A DNA stretch of 64,000 nucleotides, from contig NZ_FZOL01000005.1 of assembly GCF_900188455.1 (NCBI RefSeq), positions 62,001 through 126,000 on the forward strand, written 5' to 3'. Below, in pieces: positions 27,032-36,989 of this stretch; within the stretch, counting starts at the first letter, position 1, and every line of letters begins with the position of its first letter. Below the pieces are notes generated by a model, which did not search any database, was not told the DNA's origin, and saw nothing but the letters and a program-made list of their open reading frames with translations. The DNA comes from Pseudomonas japonica (GTDB taxonomy: Bacteria > Pseudomonadota > Gammaproteobacteria > Pseudomonadales > Pseudomonadaceae). A program made the translations under genes and the position numbers.

Positions 27032-27538
27032 ATGAACGAGCAATCGCAGCGCCTGAATCGCGAACGGCGCTTCCTGGTCCTTTTGGGTGTCATCTGCCTG
27101 GCGCTGATCGGTGGCGCCCTGTACATGCAGATCGTCCTCGGCGAGGCGCCTTGCCCGCTGTGCATCCTGCAACGCTACGCGCTGCTGCTGATCGCCGTGT
27201 TCGCCTTCATCGGCGCGGCCATGCCCGGCAAGCGCAGCCTGACCCTGTTCGAAGTGCTGGTGGTGCTCAGCGCCCTCGGTGGCGTCGCCGCCGCCGGCAA
27301 CCATGTGTACATCCTCGCCAACCCGGCGGTCAGCTGCGGCATCGATACCCTGCAACCGATCGTCGACGGACTGCCGCTGGCCTCGATCCTGCCGCTGGTG
27401 TTCCAGGTCGACGGCTTCTGCTCCACGCCATACCCACCTGTATTGGGACTTTCCCTTGCACAATGGGCACTTGTGGCATTCGTCCTGACCGCGATCCTGG
27501 TGCCGTTGGGCATCTGGCGCAACCGTCGTCGGGGTTAG
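27032..27538 (+). CDS. dsbB: DsbB-family disulphide bond formation protein
   Basis: 168-residue inner-membrane quinone reductase that re-oxidises DsbA. Four hydrophobic helices, first redox pair CPLC (Cys 41, Cys 44) after the first helix, and second periplasmic pair Cys 102 and Cys 130 (VSCGIDT, GFCSTPYPP). ATG 27032 is preferred because GAAGGGA lies at the right distance; ATGs at 27017 and 27026 are in frame but badly spaced. Pseudomonas genomes often carry two DsbB-type proteins (DsbB, DsbH), so which paralogue this is stays open. Confidence 0.88.
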   Translation: MNEQSQRLNRERRFLVLLGVICLALIGGALYMQIVLGEAPCPLCILQRYALLLIAVFAFIGAAMPGKRSLTLFEVLVVLSALGGVAAAGNHVYILANPAVSCGIDTLQPIVDGLPLASILPLVFQVDGFCSTPYPPVLGLSLAQWALVAFVLTAILVPLGIWRNRRRG

Positions 27539-27603
27539 ACAAAAGTCATGTTTTGACGCAAGCCCCTTGTGCTGCGAGATTTCCCACAGCGCGCACAGGG
27601 CGA

Positions 27604-27617
27604 TTGACTTGCGTCAA
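27604..27617. promoter_or_regulatory. ANR/FNR-type box upstream of cyo
   Basis: TTGACTTGCGTCAA is a perfect dyad of the form TTGAY-N4-RTCAA recognised by ANR/FNR proteins. ANR is known to lower cyo expression at low oxygen in P. putida, which fits the position about 500 bp before cyoA, although it is distant from the promoter proposed at 27741-27769. Confidence 0.6.
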
Positions 27618-27740
27618 CCCGCAGCCCTTGTGGTACGGGCGTTTCAGAGCTATTGGAACGGGTGCGACAAACTGTCGCGAAACTGATTTTTTACCTTGGA
27701 TTATTACACTTCCTGTAAAAGACTGTTGCTCAATAAGTCA

Positions 27741-27776
27741 TAGTCAAGGGGGGGCGACCTATCTACAATCGCCCCC
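27741..27776 (+). promoter_or_regulatory. Candidate cyo promoter within a GC hairpin
   Basis: TAGTCA (27741-27746), 17 bp, then TACAAT (27764-27769) resembles a sigma-70 promoter. The -10 sits in the loop and right arm of the inverted repeat GGGGGCGA (27750-27757) / TCGCCCCC (27769-27776). The hairpin could instead end the dsbB transcript, though it lacks a T run. Confidence 0.5.
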
Positions 27777-28098
27777 AATTTCCGTTCGGCACTGCTTGCT
27801 AAGTCGCAGTTTCAAAGGCCCCGAGGCCTTTTTCGCTGACTTCGACGAGCATCGCCCACGGCGATGCCGGGCTGACTCCCCTCCGTGATTTTCCGCACCA
27901 AATGGACTTGGTCTGAAATACAGGCCTGTTGCCCACGAAGTCAGAACAATAACCACGCACCACCCAAGGTTCATGCCGAGCAGCGTCGCTTCTCAAGGTA
28001 TGACCTTATTCGCCCGTAAATGCTGACACTTGGCAGGACGAAGTGTTGGCGACCAAAACACAAATTGCATTGAAGCAAGCTGATCTAGAGGTCGTGAG

Positions 28099-29055
28099 AT
28101 GAGTAAAAAGCGTTACCCCAGACTGTTTGGCATTCTGCCCTTTTTAGGCATGCTTTTACTCAGTGGGTGCAACTGGACCCTGCTCGACCCGAAGGGCCAG
28201 GTCGGCATTGAGCAAAAGAACCTGATCCTGATCGCCTTCGGCCTCATGTTGCTGGTGGTCGTTCCGGTCATCTTCATGACCCTGGCGTTCGCCTGGAAGT
28301 ACCGTGCTTCCAACAAGGCTGCCAAGTACACCCCGGACTGGTCGCACTCGACCAAGATCGAAGTGGCGATCTGGACCATCCCGGTCCTGATCATCATCGC
28401 CCTGGGCGTCGTCACCTACAAAACCACCCATGAGCTGGACCCGTATCGTCCGCTGGTTTCCGATGTGAAGCCGGTGCAGATCGACGTGGTCGCCCTGGAC
28501 TGGAAATGGCTGTTCATCTACCCGGAACAAGGTATCGCCACGGTCAACAAGATCGTCTTCCCGGCCAATACCCCGGTGAACTTCCGCGTGACCTCCGATG
28601 CGGTGATGAACTCGTTCTTCATCCCGGCGCTGGGCGGCCAGATCTACGCAATGGCCGGCATGACCACCAAGCTGCACCTGATCGCCAACGAAAACGGCGA
28701 GTTCGACGGCATCTCGGCGAACTACAGCGGTGCCGGCTTCACCGGTATGAAGTTCAAGGCAGTCGCCACCTCCCAGGCCGATTTCGAGGCGTGGGTGAAC
28801 GAAGTCAAGCAATCGCCAAAACAGCTGGACACGGCTGAATACGAAGCCTTGGCCAAACCAAGCGAAAACAATCCAGTCGCGCTGTACAGCGTGGCGCCGG
28901 CCGACCAGTTCCAGACCATCGTCGACAAGTACGAAGGCATGAACCGCGGCAAGCCGGTGGTACACGAGAAGGCCGAGCACAAAGAAGCGGCGGCCACTAC
29001 CGGTACCGAAGGGATGGACGTGAGTATGCATTCAGCTGCCGGGGCAGAGGAGTAA
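28099..29055 (+). CDS. cyoA: Cytochrome bo3 ubiquinol oxidase subunit II
   Basis: 318-residue lipoprotein subunit of the proton-pumping quinol oxidase. The lipobox LLLSGCNW puts the lipid-bearing cysteine at residue 24; two transmembrane helices follow ([19 protein letters not shown] and [19 protein letters not shown]) and then a periplasmic cupredoxin-like domain ([20 protein letters not shown]). As in other quinol oxidases the CuA ligands are absent. GAGGTCGTGAG precedes the ATG. First of cyoABCDE. Confidence 0.96.
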   Translation: MSKKRYPRLFGILPFLGMLLLSGCNWTLLDPKGQVGIEQKNLILIAFGLMLLVVVPVIFMTLAFAWKYRASNKAAKYTPDWSHSTKIEVAIWTIPVLIIIALGVVTYKTTHELDPYRPLVSDVKPVQIDVVALDWKWLFIYPEQGIATVNKIVFPANTPVNFRVTSDAVMNSFFIPALGGQIYAMAGMTTKLHLIANENGEFDGISANYSGAGFTGMKFKAVATSQADFEAWVNEVKQSPKQLDTAEYEALAKPSENNPVALYSVAPADQFQTIVDKYEGMNRGKPVVHEKAEHKEAAATTGTEGMDVSMHSAAGAEE

Positions 29056-29058
29056 GAG

Positions 29059-31077
29059 ATGTTCGGTAAATTAAGTCTGGACGCGGTCCCGTACCACGAG
29101 CCGATAGTCATGGTGACCCTCGCCATGATCGCGCTCGGCGGTATCGCGTTGTTCGCGGCAATCACCTATTTCAAGAAGTGGACCTACCTCTGGTCCGAGT
29201 GGCTGACCTCGGTCGACCACAAGAAGATCGGCGTGATGTACATCATCGTCGCCATGCTGATGCTGATCCGCGGCTTCGCCGACGCGATCATGATGCGTAC
29301 CCAGCTCGCGGCCGCCACCGGCGGTGCCGAGGGCTACCTGCCGCCTGAACACTATGACCAGATCTTCACCGCTCACGGTGTGATCATGATCATCTTCATG
29401 GCGATGCCATTCTTCACCGGCCTGATGAACCTGGCGCTGCCGCTGCAGATCGGCGCCCGTGACGTGGCCTTCCCGTTCCTCAACTCCCTGAGCTTCTGGC
29501 TGCTGGTGTCCGGCGTCGCGCTGGTCAACATCTCCCTGGGCGTCGGCGAGTTCGCCAAGACCGGCTGGGTCGCGTACCCACCGCTGTCGGGTATCCAGTA
29601 CAGCCCGGGTGTCGGCGTTGACTACTACATCTGGGCACTCCAGCTGTCCGGTCTGGGTACGACACTGACCGGCGTGAACTTCCTGGTGACCGTGCTGAAA
29701 ATGCGCGCACCTGGCATGAAGCTGATGGACATGCCGATCTTCACCTGGACCTGCACCTGGGCCAACGTGCTGATCGTCGCTTCGTTCCCGATCCTGACCG
29801 CTGCACTGGCTCTGCTGACCGTTGACCGTTATCTGGACTTCCACATCTTCACCAACGAGCTTGGTGGGAACCCGATGATGTACGTCAACCTGTTCTGGGC
29901 CTGGGGTCACCCCGAGGTTTACATCCTGATCCTGCCGGCCTTCGGCGTGTTCTCGGAAGTCACCTCGACCTTCACCGGCAAGCGCCTGTTCGGTCACCAC
30001 TCGATGATCTACGCATCGGGCGCGATCGCGGTACTGGGCTTCGCGGTATGGCTGCACCACTTCTTCACCATGGGCTCCGGCGCCAGCGTCAACACCTTCT
30101 TCGGTCTGGCGACGATGCTGATTTCGATCCCGACCGGCGTCAAACTGTTCAACTGGCTGTTCACCATCTACCAGGGCCGTCTGCGCTTCACCGCGCCAGT
30201 ACTGTGGACCCTGGGCTTCATGGTCACCTTCTCCATCGGTGGCATGACCGGCGTTCTGCTGGCCGTTCCAGGTGCCGACTTCGTTCTGCACAACAGCCTG
30301 TTCGTGATCGCGCACTTCCATAACGTGATCATCGGCGGTGCGGTCTTCGGTTACATCGCGGGCTTCGCCTTCTGGTTCCCGAAAGCCTTCGGTTTCACCC
30401 TGAACGAGAAGTGGGGCAAAGCTGCCTTCTGGTTCTGGATCTCCGGCTTCTACGTGGCCTTCATGCCGCTGTACGCCCTGGGCTTCATGGGCATGACCCG
30501 TCGTCTGAACACCTCGGACAACCCGGCCTGGGAACCGTACCTGTACGTTGCCGTCGTCGGCGCCGTGCTGATTCTGTTCGGTATCGCTTGCCAGCTGATC
30601 CAGCTGTACGTCTCGATCCGCGACCGCAAGGACAACATGGACGTCACTGGCGACCCATGGGGCGGCCGTACCCTGGAATGGTCGACTTCGTCGCCACCTG
30701 CTTTCTACAACTTCGCCACCATGCCTGAGAAAGTCGGCCTGGATGCCTGGCACGAAGCCAAGGAAGCCGGCGTTGCGTACAAGGTTCCGGCCAAGTACGA
30801 AGCGATCCACATGCCGAACAACACCTCCACCGGTGTGTTCATGGGCCTGTTCCTGACCATCTTCGGTTTCGCCTTCATCTGGCACATCTGGTGGCTGGTG
30901 GGTGTGAGCCTGTTCGCTACCGTCGCAGTCTTCGTTCGCCACGCTGCGCGTGACGACCAGGGCTACATGGTTCCGGCCGAGGAAGTGGCGCGCATCGAAG
31001 GTGAGCGCATGAAAGCTCTGGGCCTGGCCACCGGTGCGCCTGTCGGTGCACGTGTCGAATCGTTTGAGCGGGTTTAA
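29059..31077 (+). CDS. cyoB: Cytochrome bo3 ubiquinol oxidase subunit I
   Basis: 672-residue catalytic core with about fifteen membrane helices that reduces oxygen to water and pumps protons. Haem and CuB ligands are visible: [15 protein letters not shown] (low-spin haem), [14 protein letters not shown] (CuB His and the linked Tyr), HH in [11 protein letters not shown], and [13 protein letters not shown]71/D75/H98-type quinone-site residues are plausibly present in [11 protein letters not shown]. It starts 3 bp after cyoA. Confidence 0.97.
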   Translation: MFGKLSLDAVPYHEPIVMVTLAMIALGGIALFAAITYFKKWTYLWSEWLTSVDHKKIGVMYIIVAMLMLIRGFADAIMMRTQLAAATGGAEGYLPPEHYDQIFTAHGVIMIIFMAMPFFTGLMNLALPLQIGARDVAFPFLNSLSFWLLVSGVALVNISLGVGEFAKTGWVAYPPLSGIQYSPGVGVDYYIWALQLSGLGTTLTGVNFLVTVLKMRAPGMKLMDMPIFTWTCTWANVLIVASFPILTAALALLTVDRYLDFHIFTNELGGNPMMYVNLFWAWGHPEVYILILPAFGVFSEVTSTFTGKRLFGHHSMIYASGAIAVLGFAVWLHHFFTMGSGASVNTFFGLATMLISIPTGVKLFNWLFTIYQGRLRFTAPVLWTLGFMVTFSIGGMTGVLLAVPGADFVLHNSLFVIAHFHNVIIGGAVFGYIAGFAFWFPKAFGFTLNEKWGKAAFWFWISGFYVAFMPLYALGFMGMTRRLNTSDNPAWEPYLYVAVVGAVLILFGIACQLIQLYVSIRDRKDNMDVTGDPWGGRTLEWSTSSPPAFYNFATMPEKVGLDAWHEAKEAGVAYKVPAKYEAIHMPNNTSTGVFMGLFLTIFGFAFIWHIWWLVGVSLFATVAVFVRHAARDDQGYMVPAEEVARIEGERMKALGLATGAPVGARVESFERV

Positions 31078-31080
31078 TCA

Positions 31081-31704
31081 ATGTCCAGTCATGTAATCAA
31101 CGCAGGTGCTCATGGTCACGACCATGGGCACGACGATCACCATCACGACAGCAGCGAGATGACCGTCTTCGGTTTCTGGCTGTACCTGATGACCGACTGC
31201 ATCCTGTTTGCGTCGATCTTCGCCACCTACGCGGTGCTGTCCGGCAACTTCGCCGGCGGCCCGTCGGGTCATGACATCTTCGAGCTGAACTACGTACTGG
31301 GCGAGACCGCGCTGCTGCTGTTCTCCAGTATCACCTTCGGTTTCGCCATGCTGCAGATGTACAAGGGCAACAAGGCCGGCGTACTCGGCTGGCTGGCTGT
31401 GACCTGGCTGCTCGGTGCCGGCTTCATCGGCATGGAAGTCAACGAGTTCCACCTGCTGATCAGCGAGGGCTTCGGTCCTAGCCGCAGCGGCTTCCTGTCG
31501 GGCTTCTTCGCCCTGGTCGGTACCCACGGTCTGCACGTGACCGCGGGTCTGATCTGGATGGCGATCCTGATGTATCAGATCAACAAGCACGGCATCACCA
31601 ACACCCACAAGACCCGCATGAGCTGCCTGAGCCTGTTCTGGCACTTCCTGGACGTGGTCTGGATCTGCGTGTTCACCGTCGTGTACCTGATGGGAGTTCT
31701 GTAA
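31081..31704 (+). CDS. cyoC: Cytochrome bo3 ubiquinol oxidase subunit III
   Basis: 207-residue membrane subunit with five helices; the N-terminus is unusually histidine-rich ([17 protein letters not shown]), as often in Pseudomonas Cyo[15 protein letters not shown] and a C-terminal helix follow. It stabilises subunit I. Three bases separate it from cyoB and none from cyoD. Confidence 0.96.
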   Translation: MSSHVINAGAHGHDHGHDDHHHDSSEMTVFGFWLYLMTDCILFASIFATYAVLSGNFAGGPSGHDIFELNYVLGETALLLFSSITFGFAMLQMYKGNKAGVLGWLAVTWLLGAGFIGMEVNEFHLLISEGFGPSRSGFLSGFFALVGTHGLHVTAGLIWMAILMYQINKHGITNTHKTRMSCLSLFWHFLDVVWICVFTVVYLMGVL

Positions 31705-32043
31705 ATGGCTAACGCACACAACAGCCACGGCCACGAAGAAGCCAACCACGGCAGCGTCAAGTCGTACGCCATCGGCTTCATCCTGTCGGTGATCCTGACC
31801 GTCATTCCGTTCGGCCTGGTGATGTATCCGACCCTGCCGAAGGACATGACCCTGCTGATCATCGTCGCTTTCGCGGTGATCCAGATCGTCGTGCACCTGT
31901 ACTACTTCCTGCACCTGGATGGCTCGAAGGCGGCACGCTCCAGCGTGACGTCGTTCCTGTTCACCGCGCTGGTGATCGCCCTGCTGGTCGGTCTGTCGCT
32001 GTGGATCATGTTCAGCATCCATACCAGCATGATGGCGAAGTGA
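31705..32043 (+). CDS. cyoD: Cytochrome bo3 ubiquinol oxidase subunit IV
   Basis: 112-residue three-helix subunit with a histidine-rich start (MANAHNSHGHEEANHG), the conserved KSYAIGFILSVILTVIPFG helix and VHLYYFLHLDGS loop. It assists CuB binding and assembly. The start codon follows the cyoC stop directly. Confidence 0.95.
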   Translation: MANAHNSHGHEEANHGSVKSYAIGFILSVILTVIPFGLVMYPTLPKDMTLLIIVAFAVIQIVVHLYYFLHLDGSKAARSSVTSFLFTALVIALLVGLSLWIMFSIHTSMMAK

Positions 32044-32054
32044 GGTAAGGCGGC

Positions 32055-32942
32055 ATGTCCCTTAAGCACTACATTCAAATCACCAAGCCGGGAATCATTT
32101 TCGGCAACGTGTTGTCGGTAGCGGGCGGGTTCTTCCTCGCCGCGCAAGGGCATGTCGACTTCATGCTGTTCCTCGCCACGGTGATCGGTACTTCGCTGGT
32201 GGTCGCCTCCGGTTGTGTCTTCAACAACTGGATCGACCGCGACATCGACGTGAAGATGGAGCGCACCAAGAACCGCGCGATGGTCCAGGGCGCGATCTCG
32301 TCGCCGGTGGCACTGGCCTACGCGACCCTGCTCGGGGTCGCCGGCTTCGGCCTGCTGTACTTCAAGGCCAATGCCCTGGCAGCGCTGTGCGGCCTGATCG
32401 GCTTCGTCATCTACGTCGGCTTCTACAGCCTGTACCTGAAGCGCAAGTCGGTGCACGGCACCCTGGTTGGCAGCCTGTCCGGTGCCATGCCTCCGGTGAT
32501 CGGCTACTGCGCGGTGAGCGGCCAGTTCGACCTGGCTGCGCTGACCCTGCTGGTGATGTTCAGCCTGTGGCAGATGCCGCACTCCTATGCCATCGCGATC
32601 TTCCGCTTCAACGACTATCGCGCCGCGTCGATCCCGGTCCTGCCGGTCGAGCGTGGCGTGCAGGCGGCGAAGAAGCAGATCCTCTGGTACATCGTTGCGT
32701 TCATCGTCGCGACCCTGATGCTCACCGTCGGCGGCTACGCTGGCCTGGGCTACCTGGCCGTCGCGGCGGCCATGGGCCTGTACTGGCTGTACATGGCCTG
32801 GCGCGGCAACAAGGTGTCCGATGACCGCCTGTGGGCGCGCAAGGTGTTCGCGTTCTCCATCTTCACCATCACTGCCCTGAGCGTGATGATGTCGGTGGAT
32901 ACCCGCTCGCCTGCCGAAGTGCTGATGACCTACGTGCACTGA
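32055..32942 (+). CDS. cyoE: Protohaem IX farnesyltransferase (haem O synthase)
   Basis: 295-residue UbiA-superfamily membrane enzyme making haem O from haem B and farnesyl diphosphate for the oxidase. It shows the prenyl-diphosphate site [18 protein letters not shown] (DxxxD type), the second aspartate region [16 protein letters not shown] and nine hydrophobic segments. It lies 11 bp after cyoD and is followed by a strong terminator that ends the operon. Confidence 0.96.
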   Translation: MSLKHYIQITKPGIIFGNVLSVAGGFFLAAQGHVDFMLFLATVIGTSLVVASGCVFNNWIDRDIDVKMERTKNRAMVQGAISSPVALAYATLLGVAGFGLLYFKANALAALCGLIGFVIYVGFYSLYLKRKSVHGTLVGSLSGAMPPVIGYCAVSGQFDLAALTLLVMFSLWQMPHSYAIAIFRFNDYRAASIPVLPVERGVQAAKKQILWYIVAFIVATLMLTVGGYAGLGYLAVAAAMGLYWLYMAWRGNKVSDDRLWARKVFAFSIFTITALSVMMSVDTRSPAEVLMTYVH

Positions 32943-32962
32943 GTACGAACGGTTTGACGAAG

Positions 32963-32997
32963 ACGCCCCGGAGCCGAGAGGTTCCGGGGCGTTTTTG
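32963..32997 (+). terminator. Rho-independent terminator of the cyo operon
   Basis: ACGCCCCGGA pairs with TCCGGGGCGT, loop GCCGAGAGGT, followed by TTTTGTTT. It begins 20 bp after the cyoE stop. Confidence 0.92.
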
Positions 32998-33010
32998 TTT
33001 CTGCCTTTCG

Positions 33011-33094
33011 GGCCCCATCGCGGGCAACGCCCGCTCCCACAAGGTTTGGAGTCGCCGAAAACCTGTGGGAGCGGGCGTTGCCCGCGATGAGGCC
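33011..33094. repeat. REPIN of the third family (GCGGGCAACGCCCGC type)
   Basis: Inverted arms GGCCCCATCGCGGGCAACGC and GGGCGTTGCCCGCGATGAGG around a short loop, with the GTGGGAGCGGGC core. The same element recurs at 51662-51734. It lies between the cyo terminator and alaC. Confidence 0.88.
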
Positions 33095-33225
33095 AGCACA
33101 GACAAAAGCAGAGCCAGTAAATATCGCTTTACATCCATCCACACCCAGCCCTACATTCTCCCTCGGCCACCGCAGTGGCCAACGTCGCTCGGACGGTTCC
33201 GGGCGCTTACGTCTCCGAGGAAAGC

Positions 33226-34458
33226 ATGGCCGACAGCAGCTCGCCGCGCCGTTTCGCGCGCATCGATCGTCTCCCCCCCTACGTCTTCAACATCACCGCC
33301 GAACTCAAGATGGCCGCGCGCCGTCGTGGCGAGGACATCATCGACCTGAGCATGGGCAACCCCGACGGGGCCACGCCGCCGCACATCGTCGAGAAGCTGG
33401 TGCAGGTCGCCCAGCGCGAAGACACCCACGGCTATTCCACTTCCCGAGGCATCCCCCGTCTGCGCCGCGCGATCTCGCGCTGGTATGAGGAGCGCTACAA
33501 GGTCGAGATCGACCCGGAAAGCGAAGCCATCGTCACCATCGGCTCCAAGGAAGGCCTGGCTCACCTGATGCTGGCAACCCTGGACCACGGCGACACGGTG
33601 CTGGTGCCCAACCCCAGCTATCCGATCCATATCTACGGCGCGGTCATCGCCGGTGCCCAGGTCCGTTCGGTACCGCTGGTTCCGGGCGTGGACTTCTTCA
33701 CCGAGCTGGAGCGGGCCATCCGCGAATCCATTCCGAAACCGAAGATGATGATCCTCGGCTTCCCCTCGAACCCTACGTCGCAGTGCGTGGAGCTGGACTT
33801 CTTCGAGCGGGTGGTGGAACTGGCCAAGCAGTATGGCGTGCTGGTGATTCACGACCTGGCCTACGCCGATATCGTCTACGACGGCTGGAAAGCCCCGTCG
33901 ATCATGCAGGTACCGGGAGCCAAGGACATCGCGGTGGAGTTCTTCACCCTGTCCAAGAGCTACAACATGGCCGGCTGGCGCATCGGTTTCATGGTCGGCA
34001 ACCCGGAGCTGGTCAATGCCCTGGCGCGGATCAAGAGCTACCACGACTACGGTACCTTCACCCCGCTGCAGGTGGCGGCCATCGCCGCCCTGGAAGGCGA
34101 CCAGCAGTGCGTGCGCGACATCGCCGAGCAGTACCGCCAGCGCCGCAACGTGCTGGTCAAGGGCCTGCACGAAATCGGCTGGATGGTCGACAACCCCAAG
34201 GCCTCGATGTACGTCTGGGCCAAGATCCCCGAGCAGTATGCGCACCTGGGCTCGCTGGAGTTCTCCAAGAAGCTGCTGGCCGAGGCCAAGGTCTGCGTAT
34301 CGCCGGGCATCGGCTTCGGTGACTACGGCGACGACCACGTGCGCTTCGCCCTGATCGAGAACCAGGACCGGATCCGCCAGGCGGTTCGCGGCATCCGCCA
34401 GATGTTCCGCGCCGATGGCATCGAGCCGCCGAAAAGCCTGAAACCGGCCAAGGTGTAA
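33226..34458 (+). CDS. alaC: Alanine transaminase AlaC
   Basis: 410-residue class I/II aminotransferase converting glutamate and pyruvate to alanine and 2-oxoglutarate. The start RFARIDRLPPYVFNITAELK is characteristic of AlaC; cofactor residues appear in NPSYPIHIYGA, the D-x-Y of HDLAYADIVYDG and Schiff-base Lys of LSKSYNMAGWRIGF. ATG 33226 follows GAGGAAAGC; the frame is open to 33175 but the extra residues are not typical. Monocistronic with its own terminator. The cyo-alaC order also occurs, as I recall, in P. putida. Confidence 0.93.
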   Translation: MADSSSPRRFARIDRLPPYVFNITAELKMAARRRGEDIIDLSMGNPDGATPPHIVEKLVQVAQREDTHGYSTSRGIPRLRRAISRWYEERYKVEIDPESEAIVTIGSKEGLAHLMLATLDHGDTVLVPNPSYPIHIYGAVIAGAQVRSVPLVPGVDFFTELERAIRESIPKPKMMILGFPSNPTSQCVELDFFERVVELAKQYGVLVIHDLAYADIVYDGWKAPSIMQVPGAKDIAVEFFTLSKSYNMAGWRIGFMVGNPELVNALARIKSYHDYGTFTPLQVAAIAALEGDQQCVRDIAEQYRQRRNVLVKGLHEIGWMVDNPKASMYVWAKIPEQYAHLGSLEFSKKLLAEAKVCVSPGIGFGDYGDDHVRFALIENQDRIRQAVRGIRQMFRADGIEPPKSLKPAKV

Positions 34459-34468
34459 GGCGCTGGCG

Positions 34469-34512
34469 AAAAGCCCGAAGCCCCCGTTGCATGGGCGCTT
34501 CGGGCTTTTTTC
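34469..34512 (+). terminator. Rho-independent terminator of alaC
   Basis: AAAAGCCCGAAGC pairs with GCTTCGGGCTTTTTT, about 10 bp after the stop, ending in six T residues. Confidence 0.92.
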
Positions 34513-34631
34513 ATTCCGCCGGTCGGACGCCGAACTTTCTTTTCTTCACCCCCTTCTCAACGGCGTGCCATTGCATAGAATTGGCGACGGGATCCTCCCC
34601 ATAACGACAATTCTTCCCCCCTCCCGACACC

Positions 34632-34991
34632 ATGTCCGATACCCATCCTTGCTTGACTTGCGGCGCCTGCTGCGCGCACTTCCGTGTCTCCTTCTTCTGG
34701 GGTGAATGCGCCTCGGCCGGGGGCTGCGTACCGGACGACCTGGTGGTGCAGATCACCCCGCACCGGGTGGCCATGATCGGCACCGACGCCAAGCCGGCGC
34801 GCTGCATTTCCCTGGACGGGGAGGTGGGCAAGGCTGTTGCCTGCAACATGTACGAGCAGCGCTCGACCCCTTGCCGCGAGTTCGAGGCGTCCTGGGAAAA
34901 CGGCGAGCACAACCAGCGCTGCGACGATGCCCGCGCGGCCCATGGATTGCCGCCGCTGCAACCCTTCGAATTCGGCTCCACGGCGGCCTGA
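34632..34991 (+). CDS. YkgJ-type cysteine-cluster protein (short form)
   Basis: 119 residues with CLTCGACCAHF at the N-terminus and later Cys-containing motifs (VACNMYEQRSTPCREFEASW), the pattern of YkgJ-family zinc/iron-cluster proteins. Second member of this family in the window, shorter than the one at 21608-22378. Role unknown. Its stop is 15 bp from the end of the convergent transporter gene. Confidence 0.85.
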   Translation: MSDTHPCLTCGACCAHFRVSFFWGECASAGGCVPDDLVVQITPHRVAMIGTDAKPARCISLDGEVGKAVACNMYEQRSTPCREFEASWENGEHNQRCDDARAAHGLPPLQPFEFGSTAA

Positions 34992-35006
34992 GCAGCCGGC
35001 CGGGAT

Positions 35007-35486
35007 CTACCGGCTGGAGGTGGTGCCCCACTGCACCACCAGCATCCCCACCACGATCAACCCCACCCCCAGCAAGCGCGCCAGGTTCACCGGCCGCTCC
35101 GGCAGGCCCATCAGGCCCCACTGGTCGATCGCCAGCGACGACAGCACCTGCCCGGCGATCACGCAGACGATGAACCCCGCCGCCCCCAGCTTCGGCGTGA
35201 GGATCAGCGCCGCGGTGATATAGGCCACCCCGGCCACCCCGCCGAACCATGCCCACCACGGCGCATTGGCCAGCGCGGCGATGTGCGGCAGCGGCGCGCG
35301 CATCAGCCACAGCGCCGGCAGCACCAGCAGCACGCTCACCGACAATGACACCAGCGCCGCCCACAACGGATGACCGAGCAAACGGCCGAGCGCGGCATTG
35401 CTCCCGGCCTGGAACGGCACGGCGGCACCGGCGAGCAGGGCTACCAGCGGCAACAGCACGACGGCAGGGGCGAGATTCAGATTCAT
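35007..35486 (-). CDS. DMT-family (YdcZ/DUF606) transporter
   Basis: 159-residue membrane protein with five hydrophobic helices and the DUF606/YdcZ pattern AGAAVPFQAGSNAALGRLLG and LGAAGFIVCVIAGQVLSSL; such half-size DMT proteins probably work as dimers on unknown substrates. ATG 35486 gives the normal start; the frame runs on upstream without family features. Divergent from a LysR gene 95 bp away, which is likely its regulator. Confidence 0.85.
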   Translation of the reverse strand: MNLNLAPAVVLLPLVALLAGAAVPFQAGSNAALGRLLGHPLWAALVSLSVSVLLVLPALWLMRAPLPHIAALANAPWWAWFGGVAGVAYITAALILTPKLGAAGFIVCVIAGQVLSSLAIDQWGLMGLPERPVNLARLLGVGLIVVGMLVVQWGTTSSR

Positions 35487-35581
35487 GGCGGACTCCTTGA
35501 TACACAGGACAGGCATGAGGCAGTCTTGGTTATCCACACGCTGGATGGAAATTCGAATTCCGCACACAGGCTATTCGTCAA

Positions 35582-36493
35582 ATGGATGATTTGCGCCGTA
35601 TCGACCTCAACCTGCTGCTGACCCTGCACGCCCTGCTGGCCGAGCAGCATGTCTCCCGCGCGGCCTTGCGCCTGCACCGCAGCCAGCCGGCGGTGAGTCA
35701 TGCCCTGGCGCAGTTGCGCGAGATCTTCGCCGACCCGCTGCTGGTGCGTCGCGGTGGTCGTCTGCAACCCACTGCCCGCGCCCTGGCCCTGGCGCAGCCG
35801 CTGCAGGAGGCGCTGCAACAGCTCGACGCCCTGCTCAGCAGTCCTGGCTTCGATCCGGCACGGGCGCGGCGCGGCTTTCGCCTGGCGATGTCCGACTATG
35901 GCGCGCGGGTGGTGTTGCCGCCGCTGATGCGCAGCTTGCGCGAGGAGGCGCCGGGCATCGACCTGGTGGTGACCCAGGGCAGCCGCGAGGCGATGCTCAG
36001 TCAGTTGATGGATGGTGAAGTCGACCTGGCCCTGGGCGTATTCCCCGACCTGGCCGTGCCGCTGTGTGCCGAGACCCTGTTCGAGGAAACCTTCGCCTGC
36101 CTCGCCGACCGCGATACCCTGCCGGCCCGTGGTGGCCTGGAGCTGGCCGAGTGGCTGGCGCGGCCCCATGTGCTGGTGGCGGTGCGTCCCGGGGCCGACA
36201 ACGAGATCGACCTGGCGCTGGCGGCGCTGGGTGTGCAGCGCCGGGTGGCCCTCGCTCTGCCACACTGGACGGCGGCCACCGAAGTGCTCGCCGGCACCGA
36301 TCTGCTGTTGACCGTGGCGCGCCGCAGCCTGTCGCGGCCACCTCGCCGGCTGCGCTGTTTTCCGCCGCCGCTGCCGATCCGCGCCTTCGCTTTCCAGCAG
36401 GCCTGGCACGAACGCCGCGAGGGCGATGCCGCGCATCGCTGGTTGCGCGGGCAAGTGATGCGTGCCTGCCTGCTGGAACCTGCTGTTTCATGA
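35582..36493 (+). CDS. LysR-family transcriptional regulator
   Basis: 303-residue regulator: winged helix-turn-helix at the N-terminus (LNLLLTLHALLAEQHVSRAA and HRSQPAVSHALAQLRE), linker helix, then effector-binding domain. The DLNLL opening is that of the NodD-like/PcaQ-unlike LysR branch that also contains the regulator at 63432. It probably controls the divergent DMT transporter. Inducer unknown. Confidence 0.9.
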   Translation: MDDLRRIDLNLLLTLHALLAEQHVSRAALRLHRSQPAVSHALAQLREIFADPLLVRRGGRLQPTARALALAQPLQEALQQLDALLSSPGFDPARARRGFRLAMSDYGARVVLPPLMRSLREEAPGIDLVVTQGSREAMLSQLMDGEVDLALGVFPDLAVPLCAETLFEETFACLADRDTLPARGGLELAEWLARPHVLVAVRPGADNEIDLALAALGVQRRVALALPHWTAATEVLAGTDLLLTVARRSLSRPPRRLRCFPPPLPIRAFAFQQAWHERREGDAAHRWLRGQVMRACLLEPAVS

Positions 36494-36530
36494 GTTACCC
36501 AACCCGTTCACCCCGACATGGAGTTTGCCG

Positions 36531-36902
36531 ATGACCCCGCGAATCCTCGCCAGCGTCCTGGCCCTGCTGGGCGCCAGCCAGATGGCCCAGGCCGACAGCT
36601 ACAGCCAGTGCATGCAGGGCGCCAATACCACGGTCGCCATGCGCGACTGCTCCGGTGCCGAGCTCAAGCGCCAGGACACCCGTCTGAACCAGACGTACAA
36701 GCAGGCCATGGCCAGCCTCGAAGCCGAACAGCAAGGCAAGCTGCGCGATGCACAGCGCCTGTGGGTCAAGTACCGCGATGCCAATTGCGGGATGTATTAC
36801 GGGCTGACCGGCGGGACCATCGATCAGTTGAACGGGGCGGGGTGTGAGGTGGACATGACCAGGCAGCGGGCGGATGAGCTGGAGAAGTTGCAAAACCATT
36901 GA
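36531..36902 (+). CDS. Exported LprI/DUF1311-type protein
   Basis: 123-residue periplasmic protein with signal peptide (LASVLALLGASQMAQA-DSYS) and the DUF1311 pattern: YSQCM...MRDCSGAELKRQDTRLNQTYKQ (split here) with four cysteines, the last two in DANCGMYYG and GAGCEVDMT. Family members include lysozyme inhibitors of the LprI type; whether this one inhibits lysozyme is unknown. ATG 36531 begins the signal peptide. Ends 27 bp before a bidirectional terminator. Confidence 0.85.
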   Translation: MTPRILASVLALLGASQMAQADSYSQCMQGANTTVAMRDCSGAELKRQDTRLNQTYKQAMASLEAEQQGKLRDAQRLWVKYRDANCGMYYGLTGGTIDQLNGAGCEVDMTRQRADELEKLQNH

Positions 36903-36929
36903 GTCCGCCGCTGGACTTCAGCGCAAATG

Positions 36930-36963
36930 AAAAGCCCCGGGTCCTTGGGTCCCGGGGCTTTTA
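36930..36963. terminator. Bidirectional terminator
   Basis: AAAAGCCCCGGGTCC pairs with GGGTCCCGGGGCTTTT-type right arm (loop TTGG region), with A run on the left and T run on the right. It serves the LprI-like gene and the convergent HPF-like gene. Confidence 0.88.
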
Positions 36964-36989
36964 TCGTCTCGCTTACTGGTTTTGGTCTA

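Larger units (their letters stand above)
27539..28098 (+). other. 560-bp non-coding region upstream of cyoA
   Basis: No convincing gene. It contains a 10-bp inverted repeat TTGACGCAAG (27553-27562) / CTTGCGTCAA (27608-27617), the second arm of which is part of an ANR-type box, a candidate promoter and a GC-rich hairpin at 27750-27776, and then about 320 nt that would be an unusually long cyoA leader. Confidence 0.6.

Noticed and set aside
27759..27996. Small minus-strand genes upstream of cyoA
   Set aside because: Two short overlapping frames without ribosome sites or family features; the region is better explained as leader and promoter DNA.
29071..30942. 623-residue open frame on the minus strand
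   Set aside because: Antisense shadow of cyoB, which has all expected haem and copper ligands.
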